Shown here: one piece after another, positions 16,852-24,657 of the stretch
Layout: the number at the start of each line of letters is the position of its first letter
Numbering within the stretch: the first letter of the stretch is position 1
NCBI RefSeq assembly: GCF_029211325.2
Contig: NZ_CP135996.1
Span: 1,674,001-1,738,000, forward strand
Direction of reading: 5' to 3'
DNA from: Caproicibacterium argilliputei
Lineage (GTDB): Bacteria; Bacillota; Clostridia; Oscillospirales; Acutalibacteraceae
DNA: 64,000 nucleotides
The notes under the pieces: model-generated
Told to the model about the DNA's origin: nothing
What the model saw: the letters and a program-made list of their open reading frames with translations, nothing else
Database searches by the model: none
Position numbers and translations under genes: made by a program

Positions 16852-17775
16852 TTATTTCGGGTCTTTCGGATCGGTAATCATTTCTTTTAAGGAAGTTGCC
16901 AAACCTGCTAGACTTTGAATTTCTGAAGGGATAATGATTTTTGTCGCTTTCCCGTCTGCGGCCTTTTGGAAAGCCTCCAGGCTCTTCAGTGCAATCACAC
17001 GGTCACTGGGGTTGGCTTCATTGAGCAGCTTCAGGGCATCGGCATAAGCACTCTGCACTTCACGAATTGCCTGTGCCTGTCCCTGCGCCTGCCGAATTGC
17101 CGCTTCCTTCTGTGCCTCCGCACGCAGAATGGTGCTTTCCTTTTCGCCTTCCGCCACCAGAATGGTGCTTTGCTTCTGTCCTTCTGCCTCCAGAATCTGG
17201 GCACGGCGTTCGCGCTCCGCCTTCATCTGCTTCTCCATGCTGTCCTGAATTTCCGCCGGCGGCAGAATATTCTTCAGCTCCACACGGTTCACCTTAATGC
17301 CCCATGCATCGGTAGCCTCGTCCAAGGTAGTACGGATTTTGGTATTGATATAATCCCGGCTGGTCAGCGTGTGATCCAGCTCCAAGTCGCCGATGATGTT
17401 ACGCAGCGTTGTCGCGGAAAGGTTTTCGATAGCTGAAAGCGGGCGCTCCACGCCGTAGCAATACAGCTTCGGATCTGTAATTTGAAAGTACACCACCGTA
17501 TCAATCTGCATGGTAACATTGTCTTTTGTAATGACAGGCTGCGGCGGAAAGTCGATGACTTGTTCTTTCATAGACACTTTCTTTGCGATTTTTTCAATAA
17601 ACGGAATCTTAAAATGGATACCTGTGCTCCATGTAACATGATAAGCACCCAGCCGTTCAATGACATAGGCGTGCGCCTGCGGTACGATTTTAATGTTAGA
17701 AATCAGAATCAGCAGCAAAATCACAATGATGGCAATCAGCACAAACAGCCCTGCGGAAATGGAATTCATACTCAT
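16852..17775 (-). CDS. SPFH/band-7 membrane protein (QmcA/stomatin-like)
   Basis: 307 residues: one N-terminal membrane anchor (about 8-30), the SPFH domain (35-190; VIERLGAYHVTWSTGIHF, then VVYFQITDPKLYCYGV), and a long Ala/Glu/Gln-rich coiled coil (190-260) with repeats of the type ILxAEGxKxS, which in this family drives large membrane-bound rings. Such proteins scaffold membrane microdomains and often modulate FtsH-type proteases. It follows an NfeD gene by 76 bases, the standard partnership. The specific role here is unknown. Confidence 0.92.
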   Translation of the reverse strand: MSMNSISAGLFVLIAIIVILLLILISNIKIVPQAHAYVIERLGAYHVTWSTGIHFKIPFIEKIAKKVSMKEQVIDFPPQPVITKDNVTMQIDTVVYFQITDPKLYCYGVERPLSAIENLSATTLRNIIGDLELDHTLTSRDYINTKIRTTLDEATDAWGIKVNRVELKNILPPAEIQDSMEKQMKAERERRAQILEAEGQKQSTILVAEGEKESTILRAEAQKEAAIRQAQGQAQAIREVQSAYADALKLLNEANPSDRVIALKSLEAFQKAADGKATKIIIPSEIQSLAGLATSLKEMITDPKDPK

Positions 17776-17851
17776 AAGTTCTGGTTCTCCTCTCTTTCAT
17801 GTACCGAGAAACGGTACGGGTCAGTTGTTGATTGGTCTGCGGGCGGCAGCC

Positions 17852-18295
17852 TCAGGTGTGTGTTACAATCACTTTGACACCCTCGATGCTCTGCACGGTT
17901 ACGTTCTCTCCGGCGGCAATCACGCCGCCGTCCTGCGAGCGAGCAGTCCAAACGCTGCCAAGCACTTTCACCAAGCCACGTCCGGCCGTGTTGTTGATTT
18001 CTTCTGTCACCACACCGGTTTTACCGATGTAGCGGTCGGCGTTAGTTTCTGTCTTGCGGAAACGCGTCATTTTCTTAACCGCAGGCCGCGTCAGCAGCAG
18101 GGTCGCAGCAGTGACACCGATAAAGACAAGCAACTGCACAAAAAGGCTGGCGCCACAGGCCGCGGCAATCACAGCCGCAATCCCGCCGACAGCAAACCAG
18201 ATGCTGACCAACTGCACAGTCACTGCCTCCAGAATTGAAGCAGCCACCACAACTGCCAGCCACACAAACGGCATTGCCGCCATAAGCTGATCCAT
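17852..18295 (-). CDS. NfeD-family membrane protein
   Basis: 147 residues: about three hydrophobic segments (8-75) and a C-terminal OB-fold domain (95-147; GKTGVVTEEINNTAGRGLVKV and VTVQSIEGVKVIVT), the short NfeD form lacking the ClpP-like protease domain. NfeD proteins work with the SPFH protein encoded next. The start MDQLMAAM follows GGAGG by 8 bases; the frame extends five codons upstream through the ribosome site. Confidence 0.9.
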   Translation of the reverse strand: MDQLMAAMPFVWLAVVVAASILEAVTVQLVSIWFAVGGIAAVIAAACGASLFVQLLVFIGVTAATLLLTRPAVKKMTRFRKTETNADRYIGKTGVVTEEINNTAGRGLVKVLGSVWTARSQDGGVIAAGENVTVQSIEGVKVIVTHT

Positions 18296-18566
18296 TTCTT
18301 TCACCTCCAATTACTTACCAGTATATTACCATAAACCACGCCGCTGCACAAATCCTAAAAGATGCAAAAAGGAATGTATTTCGTCGTTTTTTGCGGGAAA
18401 ACGGGCTTTTCCCCGGGGGAAAATCCTTCGCGCCACGCCGGAACTGCGCGGGCATTCTTTCTCCCGACCTTACAAAAAGATTATAAAATTGTAATGGATT
18501 TCTTCCGTTCAGTCTATGTATACCACCGCACAGATATTCAGCAGAAAACCATCGCCAACTCCGACA
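18296..18566. other. intergenic stretch without a convincing gene
   Basis: Both-strand frames here (for example 18362-18625 plus, 18315-18581 minus) have no ribosome site and unlikely composition, so I do not call them. A weak promoter for nfeD may be TTGTGC, 17 bases, TAATAT on the minus strand near 18310-18345. The notable feature is a nested palindrome at 18395-18423: GGGAAAA, TTTTCCCC, GGGGAAAA in order. Confidence 0.5.
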
Positions 18567-18600
18567 TAAAAAAGCCCCCACCGCAAAAGTGCGTGGAGGC
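18567..18600 (-). terminator. terminator of the rsmD-coaD-coiled-coil operon
   Basis: Minus strand: GCCTCCACGCA / TGCGGTGGGGGC followed by six T. Confidence 0.88.
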
Positions 18601-18621
18601 CCGTATGATTTCTTTGTTCAC

Positions 18622-19113
18622 TTAGTGTTTTGCTTTCTTTTTGTGCATTGTCGCGGCTTTCAGGTTTTGCCGTGTACTCCGCAGTTCGGACAAACTGGCA
18701 GTGAGCCCTTCATCCGCGCGCTGCATTAAATCCTCTACATAAGCGCTGCTGGCATGGCGCATATCCCGCGTTTGTTTTTGCGTAGTAACAATCAACTCGT
18801 CAGCCTGCTTGCGTGCCTGCTGCAAAATCACTTCCTGATTCAGCAAAACCTTTGCACGCTCCTCCGCATCGTGGACGATGCTTTCCGCTTCTTTCTTTGC
18901 ACCGGCAAGAACCTTTTCGCGGTTTCCAACAATGGAGCGAGCCTCCCGGATTTCATTTGGCAAACACTCCCGCAATTCATCCAGAACCTGACGTGCCTCA
19001 TTGGCATCAACCACCGCGCGGCCATGCCCCAATGGTAAATTCCATGCCTTTTCCAGCATTACATAAAGTTCATCAATCAAATCTTCTGCATTTACGGTAT
19101 TTGCTTCACTCAT
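18622..19113 (-). CDS. cytosolic coiled-coil protein of unknown function
   Basis: 163 residues, charged and helical. Residues 70-150 form a near-continuous coiled coil rich in Ala, Glu, Lys and Arg (for example AGAKKEAESIVHDAEERAK), reminiscent of the stalk subunits of V/F ATPases and of DivIVA-like proteins, and the protein ends in a basic HKKKAKH tail. The N-terminal part has LPLGHGRAVVDANEARQVLDEL. No membrane segment. AGGAGG lies 8 bases before MSEANTV; it overlaps coaD by 8 bases and is third in the rsmD-coaD operon. I recall similar genes after coaD in other Clostridia but know no function. Confidence 0.8.
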   Translation of the reverse strand: MSEANTVNAEDLIDELYVMLEKAWNLPLGHGRAVVDANEARQVLDELRECLPNEIREARSIVGNREKVLAGAKKEAESIVHDAEERAKVLLNQEVILQQARKQADELIVTTQKQTRDMRHASSAYVEDLMQRADEGLTASLSELRSTRQNLKAATMHKKKAKH

Positions 19114-19612
19114 GCCTGTTCCCTCCTGCATAGATTCGGTCATTGATGTCCTGCATAATGCACTGTGGCACACACTTGGAGATATCACCGCCGAAAACAG
19201 CAATCTGCTTTACCACACTGGAGCTGAGAAACATATTTTCCGCCTGCGTATTGAAAAAGATGGTTTCCAGATTGGGGTTCAGGTTCCGGTTTGTCAGCGA
19301 CATCTGAAACTCATACTCAAAGTCAGACAGCGCACGCAGACCCCGCACAACCGCAACCGCCCTTTTCTGGCGTGCGTATTCGGCAAGCAAACCGTGAAAA
19401 CTGTCTATTTCCACCTGCGGCAGACCGTTGGTACAGCGGCGGAGCATATCCATGCGCTCTTCTGCTGTAAAGGCTGTCTTTTTTTCGGGGTTGTCCAAAA
19501 CCGCAACAATCACCCGATCAAACAATTTGCAGGAACGCCGGATAATATCCAGATGCCCCAGTGTCACCGGGTCAAAGCTGCCTGGGCAAATTGCCACTTT
19601 TTCTTCTTTCAC
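19106..19612 (-). CDS. coaD: pantetheine-phosphate adenylyltransferase
   Basis: Penultimate step of CoA synthesis: 4'-phosphopantetheine + ATP to dephospho-CoA. 168 residues with the nucleotidyltransferase signature CPGSFDPVTLGH, VRGLRALSDFEYEFQM, and FLSSSVVKQI near the C-terminus. The start is GTG, overlapping the rsmD stop as GTGA, with AAGGA upstream inside rsmD. coaE, which completes CoA, is about 20 kb away at 40.2 kb. Confidence 0.97.
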   Translation of the reverse strand: MKEEKVAICPGSFDPVTLGHLDIIRRSCKLFDRVIVAVLDNPEKKTAFTAEERMDMLRRCTNGLPQVEIDSFHGLLAEYARQKRAVAVVRGLRALSDFEYEFQMSLTNRNLNPNLETIFFNTQAENMFLSSSVVKQIAVFGGDISKCVPQCIMQDINDRIYAGGNRHE

Positions 19613-20157
19613 TTTGACACATCCTTATGCACGAATGTTGTGACCATAATTTTCCCGTACCGGTGCGCACGTTCCCTGACAAACGCACCAGCTGTTTCCG
19701 GCAGCGCCTCATCAGACGGATGCTCACAGAGAATCACGCCGCCGGGATTCATAAGAGCGGCACAGAGTGGCAGCGCCTGCTCCAACAGCCCGGTACGGTA
19801 CGGCGGATCCAGAAAGCAGAGGTCATAGCGTGCGCCCCCGCGCTGCAAAAACAGAAGCGTATCGGTCTGATACACAGCAGCCTGCCCTGCCAGTCCGGTT
19901 GCTTCGAGATTTTTATGAATCACATCCACGCTTTCTTTGCTGTTGTCCAGAAAGTCCGCGTGCGCCGCACCTCGGCTGAGTGTTTCAATGCCAAGCTGGC
20001 CGGAGCCTGCGAAGGCGTCCAACACCCTGCGCCCCTCCACTTGAAACTGAATCATGCTGAAAATGGCCTCTTTCACACGTTCCGGCGTCGGACGCGTTTC
20101 GGAACCTTCCCGCGTAAGAAGCCGGCGGCCCCGAGCTGTCCCGGTAATGACACGCAT
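19609..20157 (-). CDS. rsmD: 16S rRNA (guanine966-N2)-methyltransferase
   Basis: Methylates 16S rRNA at G966. 182 residues: an RxITGTARGRRL N-terminus, the SAM site LDAFAGSGQLGIETLSRGA, and the catalytic DPPY in FLDPPYRTG. GAAAGGAGG precedes the ATG. First gene of an operon with coaD and the coiled-coil protein; rsmD-coaD is a very common pair. Confidence 0.96.
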   Translation of the reverse strand: MRVITGTARGRRLLTREGSETRPTPERVKEAIFSMIQFQVEGRRVLDAFAGSGQLGIETLSRGAAHADFLDNSKESVDVIHKNLEATGLAGQAAVYQTDTLLFLQRGGARYDLCFLDPPYRTGLLEQALPLCAALMNPGGVILCEHPSDEALPETAGAFVRERAHRYGKIMVTTFVHKDVSK

Positions 20158-20203
20158 GGATTCGGCCTCCTTTCGTTGTATCGCTTTTTACATCACGGGT
20201 ATT

Positions 20204-20232
20204 ATTATCGCATTCCTGAGCGCATCTGTCAA
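20204..20232 (-). promoter_or_regulatory. promoter of the rsmD operon
   Basis: Minus strand: TTGACA (perfect), 17 bases, GATAAT. Confidence 0.65.
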
Positions 20233-20271
20233 CTTATACGAAAAGGGATGCGAAAATTTTACAATTTCTTT

Positions 20272-22113
20272 TCACTCTGCCGCGGGGTGAAAGTGCTCAT
20301 ACACCTTTTGTGCGGCAGGCCGCGTCATATCCGGTGCGGTCGCCAGTTCCTCCAAAGTAGCGTCCTGAATGGCTGCCACTGTACGGAAGTGGTGCAGCAG
20401 CGCCTTTGCACGCTTTTCCCCGATGCCCTCAATCTGGGTCAGGGACGAGGCAAAAGCGTGCTTCTTCCGGCTTTGGCGATGGTACCCGATGGCCCAACGG
20501 TGCACTTCATCCTGAATACCGGACACCAAAGTAAATGCGGCGCGGTGCGAATTGATGGCAATCTCACCGCCGTCTCCGGTAATCGCACGGGTGCGGTGGC
20601 TGTTGTCTTTCACCATGCCGAACAGTGGAATCTGCAGGTCAAACTGCTCCAAAACCGGTCGCACAGCGCTGACCTGCCCTTTGCCGCCGTCAAGCAAAAT
20701 CAAATCGGGCAGGCGGCCAAAGCCCTCTCCCTCATCCTGATGCTGCACATATTCCTGAAAACGGCGCGTCAGCACCTCATGCATGGAGCCGTAATCATCC
20801 TGCCCCGCAACCGTTTTGATTTTAAACTTTCGGTAAGCTGATTTCAGCGGTCTGCCATTTTCAAACACGACCATTCCGGCAACGTTGTCCTCCCCAGCCA
20901 GATTAGAAATATCATACGACTCAATGTACTGCGGCGGATTTTTAAGTCCCAGCAGGCGGCCCAGCTCATCCAGGGCACTGGTTTCCCGCACGGTGCGTCC
21001 GGTGGTCTGCGCTACTTGTTCCGCTGCGTTGCTGCGCACCATTTCCGCAAGCTTCGCCTGCTCCCCCTTCTGCGGCACCACCAGGTGAACCGCATGACCG
21101 GACTTCTGTGTCAGCCACTGCTCCAGCAAATCCATATTTTCTGCAGGTGCATCCAGCGTCACGCGCGGCGGAATCCGGCTGCGGATGGAATAATACAGTT
21201 CCAGAAATTCGCGGCGGGCGCTTTCCGGTTCGCCAACTGGCCCCATGGGAAAGCTTTCCCGGTCGCAGAGACGCGCATCCTGATACCGAAACACCTGAAA
21301 GCACGCGGCGGCAGGACCCTGCGCTAAGGCAATGACATCCTGCTCCTCTACAGAATTGGCAACCACTTTCTGCCGGTCTGCCATGCGCCGAATCGCCTGC
21401 AGACGGTCGCGCAGCCGCGCCGCACGCTCAAACTGCAGCTTTTCGCTTGCTTCCAGCATTTTCTTTTCCAGCTGCTTCACTGACTGCGCACTGCCGCCCT
21501 GCACGAAATCAATGGCTTCGTCAACCAATTCCCGATATTCCGTTTCGCTGATTTTGCCCAGACACGGCGCACAACACTGTTTGATATAGTAATTCAGGCA
21601 CGGTCGCTTTTTCCCGATGTCCTGCGGAAAGCGGCGGTTACAGTCCGGCAGACGAAAGATTTTCAGTGCTTCATCCACGCTTTCCTTGGTGGCCCACGAA
21701 CTGACATAAGGCCCCAGATAGGTCGCGCCGTCGTCCGCAATCTGCTTGGCCTGTGACAAGCGCGGCCATGCTTCTCTAGTAATGCGGATATAATGATACC
21801 CTTTGTCGTCCTTGAGCAGAATGTTGTACTTCGGCGTATGCTGTTTAATCAGGCTTGCTTCCAGAACCAGCGCCTCAAATTCGCTGTCGGTCAGAATGTA
21901 CTCGAACCAATCGACGTGCGCCACCATCTGCCGTACTTTTTCTTCATGATTTTTTTCACTGCCGAAATACTGACTGACACGGTTTTTCAGTGCTTTGGCC
22001 TTTCCGATATAAATAATTTCGCCGGCCTTGTTGTGCATAATATAAACACCCGGATGCAGCGGAAGATTCATCGCTTTTTTTCGCAGTTCCCGGCGCTTTT
22101 CCTCCTGCAGCAT
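20272..22113 (-). CDS. uvrC: UvrABC excinuclease subunit C
   Basis: Makes both incisions in nucleotide excision repair. 613 residues in the family order: GIY-YIG nuclease (about 18-95; GVYIMHNKAGEIIYIGKAK), a Cys-rich linker (CLNYYIKQCCAPCLG), the UVR motif that contacts UvrB (around 205-240), the RNase H-like C-terminal nuclease (near 380-540; ESYDISNLAG, LILLDGGKGQ), and helix-hairpin-helix repeats at the end. AAAGGAG precedes the ATG. It lies after the ptsH terminator; I see no obvious promoter of its own. Confidence 0.97.
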   Translation of the reverse strand: MLQEEKRRELRKKAMNLPLHPGVYIMHNKAGEIIYIGKAKALKNRVSQYFGSEKNHEEKVRQMVAHVDWFEYILTDSEFEALVLEASLIKQHTPKYNILLKDDKGYHYIRITREAWPRLSQAKQIADDGATYLGPYVSSWATKESVDEALKIFRLPDCNRRFPQDIGKKRPCLNYYIKQCCAPCLGKISETEYRELVDEAIDFVQGGSAQSVKQLEKKMLEASEKLQFERAARLRDRLQAIRRMADRQKVVANSVEEQDVIALAQGPAAACFQVFRYQDARLCDRESFPMGPVGEPESARREFLELYYSIRSRIPPRVTLDAPAENMDLLEQWLTQKSGHAVHLVVPQKGEQAKLAEMVRSNAAEQVAQTTGRTVRETSALDELGRLLGLKNPPQYIESYDISNLAGEDNVAGMVVFENGRPLKSAYRKFKIKTVAGQDDYGSMHEVLTRRFQEYVQHQDEGEGFGRLPDLILLDGGKGQVSAVRPVLEQFDLQIPLFGMVKDNSHRTRAITGDGGEIAINSHRAAFTLVSGIQDEVHRWAIGYHRQSRKKHAFASSLTQIEGIGEKRAKALLHHFRTVAAIQDATLEELATAPDMTRPAAQKVYEHFHPAAE

Positions 22114-22148
22114 TCACCCAGCTCCTTTCAAACCGCATTTCGGTAAAA

Positions 22149-22197
22149 CAAAAAAAGCTGTCCCCCAACACGGAAAGGACCGTGTTCACGGGACAGC
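22149..22197 (-). terminator. terminator of ptsH
   Basis: Minus strand: long stem GCTGTCCC..AACACGG / CCGTGTT..GGGACAGC followed by seven T. Confidence 0.93.
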
Positions 22198-22210
22198 AGC
22201 CTGCCGTGTT

Positions 22211-22474
22211 TTACTCAGCAAAACCAGACTTGACCAGATCCACGAGGCTGTCAACGGCGTCCTCTTCATCGGGACCGTCTGCAATGATGCGGATAGTCGT
22301 ACCGCCAACAATGCCTAAAGACAGAACGCCCAGAAGGCTTTTTGCGTTTACACGGCGCTCTTCCTTTTCAACCCAGATGGAAGACTTGTACTCGTTCGCT
22401 TTCTGAATGAAGAATGTTGCAGGACGAGCATGCAGGCCTACCTGATTTTGAACGAGAACTTCTTTAACACACAT
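22211..22474 (-). CDS. ptsH: phosphocarrier protein HPr
   Basis: Phosphate carrier of the sugar phosphotransferase system and, when phosphorylated on Ser-46, corepressor of CcpA in Firmicutes. 87 residues. The active-site His-15 is in VGLHARPA and Ser-46 is in NAKSLLGVLSLG, so both functions look intact and this is HPr, not the His-less Crh. It is alone in its transcript, with its own strong promoter and terminator; ptsI is not nearby. Confidence 0.96.
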   Translation of the reverse strand: MCVKEVLVQNQVGLHARPATFFIQKANEYKSSIWVEKEERRVNAKSLLGVLSLGIVGGTTIRIIADGPDEEDAVDSLVDLVKSGFAE

Positions 22475-22573
22475 TCTGATTAGCTCCTAACCATTTAAAT
22501 TTGAAATCACAAATCAATATTCCGAAATTGATGAATGGCAAACAGAATACGGAACTTTTCGTATTTACCTAGT

Positions 22574-22601
22574 ATTATAGCACTTTTCAAAAAGCGGTCA
22601 A
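22574..22601 (-). promoter_or_regulatory. promoter of ptsH
   Basis: Minus strand: TTGACC, 16 bases, TATAAT, with TGC just before the -10 (extended -10). A strong promoter suits an abundant protein. The leader is about 93 bases and holds two small inverted repeats (AATACG/CGTATT and ATCAAT/ATTGAT). Confidence 0.8.
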
Positions 22602-22644
22602 TCACCGCGCGGAAAATTCGGACTTATACCTAAGCCGAAGGTGT

Positions 22645-22668
22645 TTGCACGGAAGCATATTCGTGCAA
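22645..22668. repeat. 24-bp palindrome upstream of ptsH
   Basis: TTGCACG, 10 bases, CGTGCAA: perfect 7-bp arms, about 45 bases upstream of the ptsH -35. There is no T run, so it is not a terminator; it may be a regulator site. Confidence 0.45.
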
Positions 22669-22724
22669 TTTGCTATATTTGTTGAAAATTTTTAGACTCT
22701 CTGCTGTACTTACAACCCTGTCTG

Positions 22725-23483
22725 TTATGTTTTCGCGCTGAAATCCGCCGCATTTTCCACCGCATGACTGGTAAGAAAATGCCGGTCATCCTCGGTCAGT
22801 TCCGCTTGCCGCAGCATATCGGGACGCTTCTGCAGCGTGCGCAGCAGGCTCTGCTGCCGCCGCCAGCGAGCAATCTTTGCATGGTGACCGGTCATCAGCT
22901 CCGGCGGCACAGATTTGCCGCGCCAAATCTGCGGGCGGCTGTACTGCGGATACTCCAACAAGCCATTGTAGTGACTTTCCTCCACAAAGCACTCATCTGC
23001 CGCCAAAACTCCGGGCTGCAGCCGGGCAAGCGAATCAATCAGGCACAGGGCGGGCAGTTCCCCGCCAGTCAAAACGAAGTCGCCAAGGGAAACCTCCTCG
23101 TCCACATACGCTTCCAGAACCCGTTCATCCACGCCCTCGTAATGCCCGCAGAGCACGCACAGATTTTCGTAGGTGCTCAGTTCTTTGAGCAGCGGCTGAT
23201 TCAGCGGCCGTCCCTGCGGACTCATAAATACAATATGCGGTTTTTTCCCAAGCATCCGAATCAGGTCGTCAAAGCAGGCGGCAATCGGCTCCGCCTTTAA
23301 AAGCATTCCTTTACCGCCGCCGAAAACCGTATCGTCCACCGTGCTGTGCCGGTCGTATGCATAATCACGCAACTGGTGCGGGACAATTTGCACAGCACCG
23401 CGCTTGCGGCCGCGGCCAACGATGCTTTCCGCCAAAACCGCCTCACACATCTCTGGAAACAGTGTAATGAGATCAATCCGCAT
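22725..23483 (-). CDS. trmD: tRNA (guanine37-N1)-methyltransferase
   Basis: Makes m1G37 in tRNAs reading CNN codons, preventing +1 frameshifts. 252 residues with a SPOUT trefoil-knot fold: the RIDLITLFPEM start, GGGKGMLLKAEPI, LCGHYEGVDERV and the knot around SLGDFVLTGGELPALCLIDSL. The frame extends upstream; MRIDLI is the family start and overlaps rimM by 11 bases. Last gene of the ylxM operon; rplS (L19), which normally follows trmD, is missing. Confidence 0.97.
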   Translation of the reverse strand: MRIDLITLFPEMCEAVLAESIVGRGRKRGAVQIVPHQLRDYAYDRHSTVDDTVFGGGKGMLLKAEPIAACFDDLIRMLGKKPHIVFMSPQGRPLNQPLLKELSTYENLCVLCGHYEGVDERVLEAYVDEEVSLGDFVLTGGELPALCLIDSLARLQPGVLAADECFVEESHYNGLLEYPQYSRPQIWRGKSVPPELMTGHHAKIARWRRQQSLLRTLQKRPDMLRQAELTEDDRHFLTSHAVENAADFSAKT

Positions 23484-23985
23484 CAAACAACCCCTCCATC
23501 GGTGTAATCTCCAGCACACCCTCATCCAGCGAAATGCGCCGTATCACCTGCGCAATGGCGGGCAGCAGCGTTTCTCTGCCGGCAGAATCCGTCACGGCAT
23601 ACACATCGTTGGCGCCTGTGCCATACACCGCCGTCAGCTTGCCATATGGTGCACCGGTGCGTGCATCGCGCACCGCCAAGCCAATTAAATCCTGCTGAAA
23701 GTAAGTTCCCGCAGGCAGTTCCACATCTTCCCGTCGAAAACACAGAACACGCCCGCGCAAGGCATCTGCCTGCTCCACGGTAGTGACTCCCTCCAGCGTC
23801 AGCAGGAGCAGTGACTTGTGCACACGGGCAGAAAGCACCTTGACCGGTGTTTGATCCTTCTCCCAGTACAGCCTGGAAAACTGTTTCAGAAACTCTGCCG
23901 AATCACACCACGGCTCCAACCGCAGCTCTCCGCGCACGCCATGTGTTCCCACAATCCGGCCGGCCTCCAGATACGCTGTTTTCAT
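23473..23985 (-). CDS. rimM: 16S rRNA processing protein RimM
   Basis: 30S maturation factor that binds S19. 170 residues: the N-terminal RimM barrel (GRIVGTHGVRGELRLEP) and the C-terminal PRC-barrel (DLIGLAVRDARTGAPYGKL, ending with a VLEITPMEGLFD-like tail). GGGAGG precedes the ATG. It overlaps trmD and is separated from khpA by a hairpin terminator. Confidence 0.96.
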   Translation of the reverse strand: MKTAYLEAGRIVGTHGVRGELRLEPWCDSAEFLKQFSRLYWEKDQTPVKVLSARVHKSLLLLTLEGVTTVEQADALRGRVLCFRREDVELPAGTYFQQDLIGLAVRDARTGAPYGKLTAVYGTGANDVYAVTDSAGRETLLPAIAQVIRRISLDEGVLEITPMEGLFDAD

Positions 23986-24015
23986 GTGCGTCCTCCCATC
24001 CTATTTTTTGCTTCG

Positions 24016-24052
24016 GAAAAAATAATGCCGCAAGCAGCAAAGCCTGCGGCAG
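24016..24052 (-). terminator. intraoperon terminator/attenuator between khpA and rimM
   Basis: Minus strand: TGCCGCAGGC / GCTTGCGGCA stem followed by TTATTTTTT. It sits inside an otherwise continuous operon, so probably lowers rimM-trmD expression relative to the upstream genes. Confidence 0.75.
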
Positions 24053-24067
24053 AAGTTCTGAAATTTG

Positions 24068-24301
24068 TCAGTCTATTTCCACAGACACCTTGGCGTCCTG
24101 CCGGGTGGCCGCTGCGCGCATAACCACACGAATTGCTTTTGCAATTCTGCCCTGCTTGCCGATGACACGTCCCATATCATTTTCCGCAACATGCAGATGA
24201 TATGTGACGGTACCGTCCTCGGCAGGCTCGTCCACGGTAACATTGACAGTGGTCGGATCTTCGACTAACCCCTGTGCAATGGAAATCAAAAGTTCTTCCA
24301 T
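24068..24301 (-). CDS. khpA: KH-domain RNA-binding protein KhpA
   Basis: 77 residues with one KH domain (NDMGRVIGKQGRIAKAIRVV carries the GxxG loop as GKQG). KhpA pairs with KhpB/EloR and binds many RNAs in Gram-positives, with effects on cell elongation and division. AAAGGAGG precedes the ATG. Its place between rpsP and rimM is standard for Firmicutes. Confidence 0.95.
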   Translation of the reverse strand: MEELLISIAQGLVEDPTTVNVTVDEPAEDGTVTYHLHVAENDMGRVIGKQGRIAKAIRVVMRAAATRQDAKVSVEID

Positions 24302-24320
24302 GGAACAAACCTCCTTTTAC

Positions 24321-24563
24321 TCAGAGCACACCGTTCTGCTTGAAAAGGCGCTTCACCGTATCGGTCGGCTGTGCACCGTTTTTAATCCAGGTCTGTGCTT
24401 TTTCCGCGTCCACTTTCACTTCTGCTGGCTCTTTAAGCGGATTGTAACTACCGATTTCTTCAATGAAACGGCCATCGCGCGGGTCGCGGGAATCCGCAAC
24501 AACAATCCGGTAAAACGGGTTTTTCTTTGCGCCCATGCGGCGCAGACGAATCTTTACTGCCAT
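24321..24563 (-). CDS. rpsP: 30S ribosomal protein S16
   Basis: 80 residues, [30 protein letters not shown] N-terminus, then [12 protein letters not shown]; normal length. I start at MAVKIR; a five-codon upstream extension overlaps the ribosome site. Position after ffh and before khpA is typical. Confidence 0.97.
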   Translation of the reverse strand: MAVKIRLRRMGAKKNPFYRIVVADSRDPRDGRFIEEIGSYNPLKEPAEVKVDAEKAQTWIKNGAQPTDTVKRLFKQNGVL

Positions 24564-24657
24564 GTTTTTTACCTCCAAAGTAAACGGTCAAAATTAAAAT
24601 GAAATCTATAAATCCGAAAGCCCGGCCGGCAGCCGCAGCTTCCGCGAATTATCAAAC

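Noticed and set aside
18362..18625. 87-residue plus-strand frame in the nfeD/coiled-coil gap
   Set aside because: No ribosome site, crosses a terminator and the end of the opposite gene, composition not gene-like.
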